Below, piece by piece: positions 42,653 through 50,483 of a DNA stretch of 64,000 bases (position 1 is the first letter of the stretch; every line of letters begins with the position of its first letter). This stretch comes from Tessaracoccus sp. MC1679 (GTDB lineage Bacteria; Actinomycetota; Actinomycetes; Propionibacteriales; Propionibacteriaceae): NCBI RefSeq assembly GCF_014164775.1, contig NZ_JACJGB010000001.1:434001-498000 (forward strand), in the 5' to 3' direction. Both the position numbers and the translations under genes were made by a program. The notes under the pieces were generated by a model, which was not told the origin of the DNA, ran no database searches, and saw only the letters and a program-made list of their open reading frames with translations.

Positions 42653-43516
42653 CTACTTCAGGAGTCTGGACATCCGACGGTCCGCCAGCGGCTTCCCGCC
42701 GGTCTGACAGCCAGGGCAGTACTGCAGCGACGAGTCAGCGAACGACACCTCGGCGATGGTCGAGCCACACACCTGGCACTTTTCGCCCGCGCGCCCATGG
42801 ACCCGCATCCCGGCGCGCTTGGCGTCCTTGAGCTGCGCGATCGGCACCTGGGCGGCCGCCGCGACAGCCTGGCCCAGCACGTCACGAAGGTGCCCGAAGA
42901 GCTCAGCCGAGGCCACCTCGTCGAGGCTGTTGGCGGGCTTGAAGGGACTCAGCCTGGCGGCGTGCAGGATCTCGTCGCTGTAAGCGTTTCCGATCCCCGC
43001 CAGAATCTTCTGATCACGCAGAACCCCTTTGAGCTGGGAGCGACCCGCAGCGGCGAGCACGGCCCGGAAGTCATCGACGGTGAACTCGGGGCTCAGCGGG
43101 TCTGGACCCAGCGCCGCGACCCCCGGCACCTCCTCGGGGCTCTCCACCACGTAGAGCGCCAGATGCTTCTGGGTGCCGGCCTCCGTCACGCTGAAACCCG
43201 AGCCGTCGTCGAGGACGATGCGCAGCGCCAGCCCGGACTTGCCCGGCCTCGCCGGGACCGGCGGGGCCTCGTCGTGCCAGGTGACCCAGCCCGCGCGGGC
43301 GAGGTGGAAGATGAGGTGGACACCCTGCGCGTCCACGTCGACGAACTTACCGTGGCGGGAGACTCCGGCCACCTCCAGCCCGGCCAGCGCCTCCAGCGGG
43401 AGCCGGAACGTCTTCAGTGCTGCGAAGGACACCAGGTGGCCCGCGGCGATCACGCGGCCGCGCAGCCTCTCGTCGAGCGCGCCCGCCAGGGCGGCCACCT
43501 CCGGCAGCTCAGGCAT
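42653..43516 (-). CDS. Fpg/Nei-family DNA glycosylase
   Basis: A 287-residue base-excision repair enzyme. N-terminal PELPEV supplies the catalytic Pro2 and Glu3; SRHGKFVDV carries the conserved Lys of the N-terminal domain; GIGNAYSDEILHAARLSP is the helix-two-turn-helix; and CQVCG...YCPGCQ is the C-terminal zinc finger. It removes oxidised bases and cuts at the abasic site. The branch (MutM versus Nei) is not resolved; the EVAALAGAL start differs from typical MutM EVE, suggesting a Nei-like member. It overlaps the aat gene by 8 nt. Confidence 0.9.
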   Translation of the reverse strand: MPELPEVAALAGALDERLRGRVIAAGHLVSFAALKTFRLPLEALAGLEVAGVSRHGKFVDVDAQGVHLIFHLARAGWVTWHDEAPPVPARPGKSGLALRIVLDDGSGFSVTEAGTQKHLALYVVESPEEVPGVAALGPDPLSPEFTVDDFRAVLAAAGRSQLKGVLRDQKILAGIGNAYSDEILHAARLSPFKPANSLDEVASAELFGHLRDVLGQAVAAAAQVPIAQLKDAKRAGMRVHGRAGEKCQVCGSTIAEVSFADSSLQYCPGCQTGGKPLADRRMSRLLK

Positions 43517-44258
43517 CGCCGCCTCCTCTCCCAGACAGTGTGCCCGCTGAGCGCACCACGTCCCAGGACTTCAGCAACTCCGCCCCGTCCATGGCCTCCC
43601 GCGGCCGCCACGACAACCGGGGAAGCTCCAGTGCCACACTGAGCTTCCCCAGATACTCCTCCCGTGGCACCTCGTAGGCGCCGAGCGACCCGAGGTGCTC
43701 GGTCAGCCACTGCACGTCCAGCAGCGCTACGCCCGCGTCCGCCAGCTCGACGGCGAGGCGCAGCAGCGCCACCTTCGACGCATCCCGCCCCCGCTCGCGA
43801 TGGTGGAACATCGACTCCCCCGCGAAAACGCCGCCGACGTGGACGCCGTACAGCCCTCCGACCAGCCGCCCGTCCGCGTCCCACGTCTCGACGGAGTGCA
43901 CCCACCCCTTCTCGTGAAGCGTCGTGTAAGCCTCCTCGACCCGCGCGTCGATCCATCCGCCGTCGCGCGACGGGTCCGCGCACGCTTCCAGCACGTCCCC
44001 GAAGGCCTGGTCCACCGTCGTGGTGTAGCGCTTGGCTGACTTCCTGAGCGACCTGGTGACGTGGAGGCCGCGGATGGGCAACAGCCCGCGCTGCATCGGC
44101 GACCACCAGCCCATCTCGTCCCCGTCGTGGTAGATCGGCATCGGGAACACGCCGCACGCGTAGGCCTCGAGCGCCAGACCGGCGCCGAACTCCTCGGAGT
44201 ATCCGATGAGATCTTGGCTCGGCCACTCCTCGGGCCGGCCGAACGTGGCGCCCAGCAT
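43509..44258 (-). CDS. aat: Leucyl/phenylalanyl-tRNA-protein transferase
   Basis: A 249-residue enzyme that adds Leu or Phe from aminoacyl-tRNA to proteins with N-terminal Arg/Lys, marking them for ClpAP/ClpS-type degradation. Diagnostic blocks are YACGVFPMPI, WWSPMQRGLLPI, HVTRSLRKS, DGGWIDARVEEAYTTLHEKGWVHSVETW (core WID, GWVHSVE), GGLYGVHVGGVFAGESMFH and LLDVQWLTEHLGSLGA. ATG 44258 lies 6 nt after CAGACT, a possible leaderless arrangement. It is translationally coupled to the downstream glycosylase (8-nt overlap). Confidence 0.93.
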   Translation of the reverse strand: MLGATFGRPEEWPSQDLIGYSEEFGAGLALEAYACGVFPMPIYHDGDEMGWWSPMQRGLLPIRGLHVTRSLRKSAKRYTTTVDQAFGDVLEACADPSRDGGWIDARVEEAYTTLHEKGWVHSVETWDADGRLVGGLYGVHVGGVFAGESMFHHRERGRDASKVALLRLAVELADAGVALLDVQWLTEHLGSLGAYEVPREEYLGKLSVALELPRLSWRPREAMDGAELLKSWDVVRSAGTLSGRGGGDA

Positions 44259-44270
44259 CCCCCCAGTCTG
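44256..44270 (-). promoter_or_regulatory. Possible leaderless -10 CAGACT for aat
   Basis: Minus strand: CAGACT (44270-44265), six G residues, ATG 44258. The first base departs from TANNNT. Confidence 0.3.
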
Positions 44271-44346
44271 GCAGCCCCTAGGGACATTTCCAGGGTCGAC
44301 GCGCTTGCGGGCGTGTGCGACGCTTGGGGCAGAGAGGGGTGTGCTG

Positions 44347-45033
44347 ATGAGTGATCAAAACGTCGTGGCGGTAGCCGAGAACTTCACCGCCGACGTCCTC
44401 CATGAGCTCCTGCAGCTGGCCATCGACGGCAAGGGCAAGCTGCCGGGCGCCAAACACGCCGCCAAGCAGCTGCTGGCGCAGCGCTCGGACGCCGAGTCGG
44501 CCATCTCCTGGATGATCAACCAGCACGTCGCCATGGCCGGCGGCCAGGGCTTCGTGACGAACTGGGGTGGGTTCTTCGTGGCTCTGGTGGCGGTGCCGGC
44601 CAACATCGCCGCAGCCACGTTCCTCCAGGCCAGGCTGGTGGCGGGCATCGCGCACCTGCGCGGCTATGAGCTCAGCGATCCGCGCGTCCGCACCGCCATC
44701 CTCATGGTCATGCTCGGCCCGTCCACCATGGCGGACCTGGTGAGCAAGGGCGTGCTGCCCAGCTCGCCGCTCGTGGTAGCCACGGCGCCGGTGTTCGACG
44801 CGCGGCTCGACGGGCAGGTGTCGCGGGCGCTGCTGGACCGGGTGCTGTATCAGGTCAGCGGGAAGCGCCTTGGTGTGCGGGCGCTGCGCGGGATTCCGTT
44901 CGTGGGTGGTGGCGTGGGCGCTGCCGTCGACGGGTGGAGCACCCGGAGCATCGGCATTCATGCCATGAATGAGTTTCCCAGCAGGCGACCCAAGCAGCCC
45001 CGTAGCCGCGCCGAGGGCGCGCCCGCCCAGTAG
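44347..45033 (+). CDS. EcsC family protein
   Basis: A 228-residue protein resembling the EcsC family. A helical N-terminus precedes a hydrophobic central segment (FVTNWGGFFVALVAVPANIAAATFLQARLVAGIAHLRGY, key parts GGFFVAL and PANIAA) and a C-terminal RGIPFVGGGVGAAVDGW. The biochemical function of this group is unknown; in firmicutes EcsC is linked to an ABC transporter, but no such transporter is near here. ATG 44347 has GAGGGG 8 nt upstream. It is divergent from aat and ends 3 nt before convergent alr. Confidence 0.75.
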   Translation: MSDQNVVAVAENFTADVLHELLQLAIDGKGKLPGAKHAAKQLLAQRSDAESAISWMINQHVAMAGGQGFVTNWGGFFVALVAVPANIAAATFLQARLVAGIAHLRGYELSDPRVRTAILMVMLGPSTMADLVSKGVLPSSPLVVATAPVFDARLDGQVSRALLDRVLYQVSGKRLGVRALRGIPFVGGGVGAAVDGWSTRSIGIHAMNEFPSRRPKQPRSRAEGAPAQ

Positions 45034-45036
45034 CGG

Positions 45037-46152
45037 TCAGTAGGTCCGGGGGACGCGGGCGGTGATCAGGCAGGTCACCTCGTAGGTGATGGTGCCCATC
45101 AGCTGGGCGATCGCCTCCACGCCGATGCGCTCGCCGCCGCTGCTGCCCATCAGGACCACCTCGTCGCCCACCCCCACGGTCGGCTCCTCGGGACCGAGGT
45201 CCAGCATCGTCTGGTCCATGCACACGCGCCCGATGATCGGGTACGAGCGGCCGTCGATCAGCATCCGGCCCCGCGACGACTGCAGCCGCGAGTACCCGTC
45301 GCCGTAGCCGACTGCCACTGTGGCCACCCAGGTGTCGCGGGGGGCGGTCCAGGTGCGCCCGTATCCCACCGTCTCCCCCTCCGCGATCCGCTTGAGGAAG
45401 CTCACGCGGGAGGTCCAGCGGCCCACATCGCGCAGCTGCCGGGTGGGGGGCGTGGCGGCGTCAGGGTAGGAGCCGTAGATCATGATCCCAGGCCGCACCA
45501 TGGTGGTGCGGCCGAGGTCGTGACCGAGGACCGCTCCGGAGTTGGCCGCGTGCACCAGTTCGACGGGGCCCACCACCTCTTCGATCCGCGCCACCGTCGC
45601 CTCGAAGAGCGCCAGCTGGCCGCGGGTGAACTCCTCGCCGGGCACCACGTCGCTGACCGGGAGGTGCGTGAAGATGCCCCCGACTCTCAGGTGCGACGAC
45701 GAGGCCAGCCTCTCTGCCAGCGCGACGGCGTCTGCCGGGTGGACCCCCACGCGCCGCATGCCGGTGTCGATCTTGAGGTGCACGTCGACGGTGGCCCCCG
45801 CCGCCTTGGCCGCCGCCTGCGTCTCATCCACGGAGCGGGAGTCCCCGACGGACAGCGTCACGCCGGCGGCGATGGCCTCAGGCAGGTCCTCGGCCAGGGT
45901 GGGGGTGAACTTGAGGATGGGCAGGGTCACTCCGACGTCACGCAGGGCTTGCGCCTCCGTCGTGAGGGCCACCCCGAGCCAGTCCGCGCTTCCCCGCTGC
46001 TGGATGCTCCGCGACACCTCCACGAGTCCGTGTCCGTACGCGTTCGCCTTGACCGCCGCCAGGACCTTCCGCCCGCCCGCCAGGTCGCGGGCGACGGCGA
46101 GGTTGGCGTGCAGGGCGTCGAGGTCGACGTGGAACCGGGTGGGCGAGGGCAT
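45037..46152 (-). CDS. alr: Alanine racemase
   Basis: A 371-residue PLP enzyme making D-alanine for peptidoglycan. The N-terminal TIM barrel has VDLDALHANLA and AVKANAYGHG with Lys35 as the PLP lysine; KIDTGMRRVG follows; the C-terminal beta domain supplies the catalytic Tyr in VGYGDGYSR, and CMDQTMLDLG is conserved. ATG 46152 is where the family begins; the long open frame upstream is antisense to the BrkB gene. It probably follows the BrkB gene in one transcript (71 nt apart). Confidence 0.95.
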   Translation of the reverse strand: MPSPTRFHVDLDALHANLAVARDLAGGRKVLAAVKANAYGHGLVEVSRSIQQRGSADWLGVALTTEAQALRDVGVTLPILKFTPTLAEDLPEAIAAGVTLSVGDSRSVDETQAAAKAAGATVDVHLKIDTGMRRVGVHPADAVALAERLASSSHLRVGGIFTHLPVSDVVPGEEFTRGQLALFEATVARIEEVVGPVELVHAANSGAVLGHDLGRTTMVRPGIMIYGSYPDAATPPTRQLRDVGRWTSRVSFLKRIAEGETVGYGRTWTAPRDTWVATVAVGYGDGYSRLQSSRGRMLIDGRSYPIIGRVCMDQTMLDLGPEEPTVGVGDEVVLMGSSGGERIGVEAIAQLMGTITYEVTCLITARVPRTY

Positions 46153-46223
46153 GGCAACAAGTGTTTCACTGTCGGTGTCGCGGCCGTACTCTCGGGCCCA
46201 GGACCCGACACGTGGATCCGGCC

Positions 46224-47330
46224 TCACTCGTCCTGGGAGTGGTCCCTCCCCCGCTCGACCCGCAGCTCTCTGCCGCGGCTGACGAGTTCGCCGTGCTTGT
46301 CGGAGAGCTTCTCCGAGGCCCTGGTGTCGCGCGGCGGCAGCTTGATGGTCTCCTCGGCCTCGATCCCTGCCTGGAGTTGGCGCCCCCGCTCGATCTCCGC
46401 GTCGATCTCCGCGCCGAAGAGCAGGACGTTGTTGATGATCCACAGGCCGAGGAGGAGCACGATGACCGAGCCGATCACGCCGTAGGTGGCGTTGTAGGAG
46501 GCGAAGTTGGACACATACACCGAGAAGCCGGCCACAGCCAGGGCGGCCACGAGCAGCGCGACCACCGCGCCGACGCTGATCCAGCGGAACCTCGGCTGTT
46601 TCACGTTGGGGGTGAAGTAGTACAGCAGGGCGATCAGCAGCACCGCCAAGGCGATGACCACCGGCCACTTCGCGATGTCCCAGATCAGGACGGTGGTGTC
46701 TTCGAGACCGATGAGCCCACCGATGTCTCGTGCGATGTCCCCGGACAGCACCAGCGCGAAGACGATGACGGCCAGGATGATGACCAGAACCAGCGTCAGG
46801 AGCAGCATCTGCGGCTTGTGCTTCCAGAACGGCCTGCCTTCCTCCACCTCGTAGATCCGGTTCATCGCACGGGAGAACGCCCCGACGTACCCGGACGCGG
46901 CCCACAGGGCACCCGCAAGGCCGGTCGCCAACGCCAGCCCCGCACCCCCCTGCGTGGCCAGGCCTGTGATGGTGTCGCCGAGCAGTTCCGAGAGCTCCGC
47001 CGGCGCGTAGGTCTCGATCAACCGGTTGATGCCTTGCGCGGTCTGCTCTCCCTGCCCGAAGACGCCCAGCAGTGAGACCAGCGCCAGCAGCATTGGGAAG
47101 AGCGACAACACGGCGAAGTAGGTGAGGCTCGCGGCCAGATCGGTGACGTGGTCCTTGGAGAACTCTGCCGCGGCGCGCTTCAGCGAGTACCGCCAGGAGG
47201 GCCCGTGCAGGTCCGACGGGGAGTCCGGCTTCCTCGGGTCGTCGGGGTGCGGCGCGGTCGCGGCCTTCTCCCTCGTCTGCTCAACAGATTCTGGCTCACT
47301 GTCTCGGGTGGATCGTTCACCGGGCGACAT
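46224..47330 (-). CDS. YihY/BrkB family membrane protein
   Basis: A 368-residue protein with a cytoplasmic N-terminus, about six membrane helices and a charged C-terminus. Signatures are LAASLTYFAVLSLFPMLLALVSLLGVFG, shortened to LTYFAVLSLFP, plus AASGYVGAFSRAMNRIYEV and YYFTPNV. The family has no settled function (earlier called RNase BN in error). The start is ATG 47330: AAGGAGG lies 8 nt upstream, whereas the ATG at 47336 is only 2 nt from it. A stress-type promoter GTTT-N16-GGGTA is ~100 nt upstream, making it a probable member of the SigB/SigF-type regulon. Confidence 0.88.
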   Translation of the reverse strand: MSPGERSTRDSEPESVEQTREKAATAPHPDDPRKPDSPSDLHGPSWRYSLKRAAAEFSKDHVTDLAASLTYFAVLSLFPMLLALVSLLGVFGQGEQTAQGINRLIETYAPAELSELLGDTITGLATQGGAGLALATGLAGALWAASGYVGAFSRAMNRIYEVEEGRPFWKHKPQMLLLTLVLVIILAVIVFALVLSGDIARDIGGLIGLEDTTVLIWDIAKWPVVIALAVLLIALLYYFTPNVKQPRFRWISVGAVVALLVAALAVAGFSVYVSNFASYNATYGVIGSVIVLLLGLWIINNVLLFGAEIDAEIERGRQLQAGIEAEETIKLPPRDTRASEKLSDKHGELVSRGRELRVERGRDHSQDE

Positions 47331-47428
47331 GTGCATGCCCTCCTTCAGCTACTCAACCGGCGCCGGCCACATCGGGCCCACGGCGCGTCTCTGCTTGTCC
47401 GGGGCGACGGAGACCCCCGTCGGTCACG

Positions 47429-47453
47429 TACCCACATCCGGTTCATCCGAAAC
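47429..47453 (-). promoter_or_regulatory. SigB/SigF-like promoter for the BrkB gene
   Basis: On the minus strand GTTT (47453-47450), 16 nt, GGGTA (47433-47429), followed by CGTG. It fits the GTTT-N14-16-GGGTA consensus of actinobacterial general-stress sigma factors. Confidence 0.6.
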
Positions 47454-47518
47454 ACGCGGCGCACAGCCCGGCTGTCGGGGCAGCCCAGATGACCCTTGGC
47501 CGAGGGCCGGTCCCGTGG

Positions 47519-47533
47519 CAGACTCCGGAGATG
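47519..47533 (+). promoter_or_regulatory. Possible leaderless -10 CAGACT for the lipoprotein gene
   Basis: CAGACT at 47519-47524, six bases CCGGAG, ATG 47531. This is the same CAGACT hexamer and spacing as at aat. Confidence 0.3.
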
Positions 47534-48010
47534 ATTCGCAGCCTGTGGCGCATCAGCGTCGTCCTGTTGGTGCTGCTGAGCGGGTGCGCTGAGCCGGCCT
47601 TCCCCCGGGACCCGGACGGAACCCTGGAACGGGCCACGAACGGCCCGCTCCTGGTGGGTGTCTCCTCGCATCCGCCGCACGCCGAGATCTCCGACGACGG
47701 GACGGTCGGAGGTCCCGAGGCCGAGATCGTCGAGGCCTACGCCACCACCATCGGCGCCACCGTGGAGTGGCGCGAGGGGGCCGAGAGCGAGCTGATGGAA
47801 CTGATGAAGCTGGGCCAGCTGGACCTGATCATCGGCGGCCTCTCCTCCGACTCGCCGTGGTCCACCCACGCCGCCCTCACCCGGCCGTACACCACCACCA
47901 TCGGCGCGGACGGCAAGGCCGTGAAACTCATCATCGCGGTCCGCCTGGGAGAGAACGCGTTGCTGACCAACCTGGAGCGGTTCCTCGCCGCCGAAGGGCT
48001 CCGGGCATGA
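47531..48010 (+). CDS. Short lipoprotein with solute-binding-protein-3-like domain
   Basis: A 159-residue predicted lipoprotein: hydrophobic signal (ISVVLLVLL) ending in the lipobox LLSGC. The mature part resembles the first lobe of family-3 solute-binding proteins: LLVGVSSHPPHAE, GGPEAEIVEAYA, VEWREGAESELMELMKLGQLDLIIGGL (core LGQLDLIIGG). Normal members have ~230-250 residues and two lobes; here the second lobe is largely absent. It overlaps the next gene, a CDF cation transporter, by 4 nt (ATGA), rather than ABC importer genes. It may be a periplasmic accessory of the transporter or a degenerate binding protein. Confidence 0.7.
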   Translation: MIRSLWRISVVLLVLLSGCAEPAFPRDPDGTLERATNGPLLVGVSSHPPHAEISDDGTVGGPEAEIVEAYATTIGATVEWREGAESELMELMKLGQLDLIIGGLSSDSPWSTHAALTRPYTTTIGADGKAVKLIIAVRLGENALLTNLERFLAAEGLRA

Positions 48011-49002
48011 GCGCCCGCGATTCGGTGCTGCCCCCGAAGCAGTCCGAACTCCTCCACCGGGCCATCCGGCTGGAGTGGATCTCGCTGGTGGTGATGGGCC
48101 TCATCATCGCGGCCGTCGGTCTCACGGCCGGCCAGTCCCAGGCGATGCGCACGGCCTTCGTCGAGGACTCGCTCGCCCTCCTGCCGCCGGTGGCATTCCT
48201 GATCGGGGTGTGGCGGGCCGGCAAGCCGCGCACACCCGAGCATCCCTACGGGCACCACCGCGCCATCGCGGCAGGTCACCTCGTCTCGGCGGTGGCCCTT
48301 CTGACCTTCGGAGCGTCACTGCTCTACAACGGGGCTTCGGGCCTGATCAAGGGCGAGCGGCCACCCGTGGGCGCCGTCACCCTCCTGGGATACACCTTCT
48401 GGTCCGGCTGGTTGATGATCGTGGTGATGACACTCAGCGCCATCCCACCGGTCATCCTCGGCCGGATGAAGCTGAGACTCGCCGAGCAGCTGCACGACAA
48501 GACACTTGCCGCCGACGCCGACATGCTCAAGGCCGACTGGCAGACCGGTCTGGCGACCGTGGCCGGTGTCACGGGAATCGGGTTCGGCCTGTGGTGGGCG
48601 GACTCGGTGGCCGCGGCCCTGGTCTCGGCCAGCATCGTCAAGGACGGCGTCACGAACGTCCGTGGAGCGGTCGCGGCCCTGCTCGACGCCCGGGCGACCC
48701 CGATCGATTCCGACGACCCGCACCCCGTGATCGAGAAGCTCCGCCAGGCCGCGCTGCGGACCGAGTGGGTGGCCGAGGCCGAGGTCCGCACCCGCGACAT
48801 GGGCCACGTGTTCCACAGCGAGGTGTTCGTCGTGCCTGTGGAGGGCGCGGTGCTCACCGTGGCTCAGATCGAGGACCTTCGCCGACGGTGCTCCGACGTG
48901 GACTGGAAGACCATCGACACGGTCGTTGTGGTCAGCGACGCCATCCCGCAAGGTCTCTCACCCCTGGCGACTACCCCGAGAGCCAATAAGGCCGAGCACT
49001 AA
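48007..49002 (+). CDS. Cation diffusion facilitator (CDF) family transporter
   Basis: A 331-residue protein with about five or six membrane helices and a C-terminal cytoplasmic domain (from ~residue 235, VIEKLRQAAL, EVRTRDMGHVFHSEVFVVPV). PEHPYGHHRAIAAGHL matches the CDF loop after helix 2. The usual metal ligands differ: helix 2 has EDSLALLP, and helix 5 has DADMLKADWQTG instead of H-x3-D. Metal specificity is therefore uncertain, perhaps not zinc. ATG 48007 overlaps the lipoprotein stop by 4 nt. The family exports divalent cations by proton antiport. Confidence 0.82.
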   Translation: MSARDSVLPPKQSELLHRAIRLEWISLVVMGLIIAAVGLTAGQSQAMRTAFVEDSLALLPPVAFLIGVWRAGKPRTPEHPYGHHRAIAAGHLVSAVALLTFGASLLYNGASGLIKGERPPVGAVTLLGYTFWSGWLMIVVMTLSAIPPVILGRMKLRLAEQLHDKTLAADADMLKADWQTGLATVAGVTGIGFGLWWADSVAAALVSASIVKDGVTNVRGAVAALLDARATPIDSDDPHPVIEKLRQAALRTEWVAEAEVRTRDMGHVFHSEVFVVPVEGAVLTVAQIEDLRRRCSDVDWKTIDTVVVVSDAIPQGLSPLATTPRANKAEH

Positions 49003-49039
49003 CCTCCCCCTTTACTGGCGGTGGTGGCTCTGATTGAAC

Positions 49040-49205
49040 ACCCGCAGTTCCAGGGTGCAGGACCACCTCGACACATCCGTCCTTCTTCTCACGGAACAAG
49101 GTGTAGACACCCTGCCTGAGCCCGGTAGAGGGCACGTGGTGAGTGGCGAAACCCTCGACGCCGAAGACGTCGTCGGCTCGTGACAGAAGCCCGCTGGGGT
49201 GTTGC
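49040..49205 (-). pseudogene. Remnant of the C-terminus of a zinc alcohol dehydrogenase
   Basis: One minus-strand frame reads SRADDVFGVEGFATHHVP...YTLFREKKDGCVEVVLHP, which matches the end of Zn-dependent medium-chain dehydrogenases (TH-x-L-P, (Y)-x-x-F-x-x-K-x-DG-x-(V)K-VVL-x-P). There is no start, no catalytic or cofactor domain and no native stop at the expected place. Upstream sequence is a terminator hairpin and the DUF3618 gene. It is best read as the leftover end of a deleted gene. Confidence 0.65.
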
Positions 49206-49257
49206 CACAGAACTCCCGGGAGCGGCGGGGCAGGGGCCGCCGTCTGCAGCGTGCTCG

Positions 49258-49288
49258 GGGCCGGCCCGGAAACCCCCCGGGCCGGCCC
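49258..49288 (-). terminator. Hairpin terminator after the DUF3618 operon
   Basis: A perfect 12-bp stem (GGGCCGGCCCGG at 49258-49269, complement at 49277-49288) with a 7-nt loop, beginning 6 nt after the DUF3618 stop. There is no T-run. Confidence 0.7.
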
Positions 49289-49293
49289 ATCGG

Positions 49294-49950
49294 TCAGGTG
49301 GTGCGGAGCCGGTCCGCTTCCGCCTTGGTCTCGTCGGCCTTGACCTGAGCGTCGGCCTTGACGGTCTCGGCAGAGACCCTGGCCTGCTCGGAGACCTCGT
49401 CGGTGGCGGCCTGCGCGTCGGCCTTGATGTTCTGGCCGGCGCCCTGCGCCACCTCCTTGACGTTCCCCGCGACCTCCTCGGCGAGCGGCTGCAGGTTGTC
49501 CTTCGCCTCCGTCGCCATCGCCTTGAGCTCCTCGATCGCCGGCTCCGCGGCGTCCTTGAGCTGCGTGGCGCGCTCCTTCTCCATCTGCGAAGCGGGGATC
49601 AGCCCTCCGATGAGCGCCCCGATCCCGGCGGCGATGAGGCCCGCGGCGAGCGGGTTGCCCCGGGTCGACGCCTTCACCTGGCGCGGCGCGGCGGCCACTG
49701 CGTCGCGGGCATCGGCCACAGCGGTACCGGCCTTGTCTCCCACCGCGCCCACCGCGCCATCGTCGTAGGGGTTGGTGTCGGAGCCGAAGATCCGCTCCTT
49801 GATGCCGTGGACCCCCTCCTTGACCTGGTCCACCTGCTCGCGGACCATGTTGCTCGGCTTGGCGCTGTCGCCGAGGGCGTTGACGTTGTCACTCAGCTCA
49901 GCGCGGGTGCGCTCGATATCTCGACGGATCTCATCCGGGTTGGTGCTCAT
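49294..49950 (-). CDS. DUF3618 family protein
   Basis: A 218-residue protein. The N-terminus (PDEIRRDIERTRAELSDNVNAL, key IRRDIERTRAEL) is the DUF3618 signature. One hydrophobic segment in the middle (NPLAAGLIAAGIGALIGGLIP) is followed by a ~100-residue Ala/Glu/Lys-rich amphipathic coiled-coil tail with 11-residue-like LEA periodicity. Function unknown; these proteins occur with holin-like proteins in actinomycetes. It is the last gene of a three-gene operon (1-nt TGATG overlap with the preceding gene) driven by stress-type promoters near 51400-51510. Confidence 0.85.
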   Translation of the reverse strand: MSTNPDEIRRDIERTRAELSDNVNALGDSAKPSNMVREQVDQVKEGVHGIKERIFGSDTNPYDDGAVGAVGDKAGTAVADARDAVAAAPRQVKASTRGNPLAAGLIAAGIGALIGGLIPASQMEKERATQLKDAAEPAIEELKAMATEAKDNLQPLAEEVAGNVKEVAQGAGQNIKADAQAATDEVSEQARVSAETVKADAQVKADETKAEADRLRTT

Positions 49951-50483
49951 CAGTTCTTCTCCTCATTGCCAGTGGCAGCGTTCGGGATCTTCTTCACGGT
50001 CTCAGCGGTCCGGGGCAGTCCCCGCACCTTGGCGAACTCACTCTTCCCAGCCATGGCGAGGATGGCGGCGATCGCGAACCAGATCACGGCCACGATCACC
50101 CCGCTCCATCCCAGGGATGGGTTCTGGGCCGACCCCATCAGGACGGCCAGGCCCCACCAGAGGGCCAGCGTGAGAGCGATCAGGCCCAGAAAGGCAGTGA
50201 CGCCGGCCCCGGCGAGCATGCCGGCGCCCTTTCCCGCCTTCGACGCCGACTGCTTGGCCTCGACCTTGGCCAACTCCACTTCCTGACGGATCAGGGTGGT
50301 GGCGTTGTCGATCAGGTCCGAGGCGATGTCGCCAAGCGACCGCTCCTCGGCCCGGTACCGGGCGTAGCTGGCTTCCTTCTCAGCCTCCTCGGGGTCCATG
50401 CCCAGCGGGATGGTCGGGTCCGCGTAGCCGGAGCCGTAGGGGTCTCGGGCCGTGGGGCCCGGATCGGTGTAGGGGGAGGTCAT
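49950..50483 (-). CDS. Holin-like (Phage_holin_3_6 family) membrane protein
   Basis: A 177-residue protein. The segment YRAEERSLGDIASDLIDNATTLIRQEVELAKVE (core LGDIASDL, LIRQEVELAK) precedes two hydrophobic helices (GVTAFLGLIALTLALWWGLAVLMG; VIVAVIWFAIAAILAMAG). This matches the actinobacterial holin superfamily III model, although chromosomal members are probably not lysis proteins. It overlaps the upstream gene by 4 nt and the DUF3618 gene by 1 nt. The role is unknown; context suggests envelope stress. Confidence 0.85.
   Translation of the reverse strand: MTSPYTDPGPTARDPYGSGYADPTIPLGMDPEEAEKEASYARYRAEERSLGDIASDLIDNATTLIRQEVELAKVEAKQSASKAGKGAGMLAGAGVTAFLGLIALTLALWWGLAVLMGSAQNPSLGWSGVIVAVIWFAIAAILAMAGKSEFAKVRGLPRTAETVKKIPNAATGNEEKN

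Noticed and set aside
46153-46905. Long N-terminal extension of alanine racemase
   Set aside because: The extra residues are Arg/Ala-rich and antisense to the BrkB gene; the racemase family starts at 46152.
49012-49290. A 92-codon minus-strand ORF as a real gene
   Set aside because: A different frame of the same stretch reads as a dehydrogenase C-terminus, and the ORF runs through the terminator hairpin of the upstream operon.
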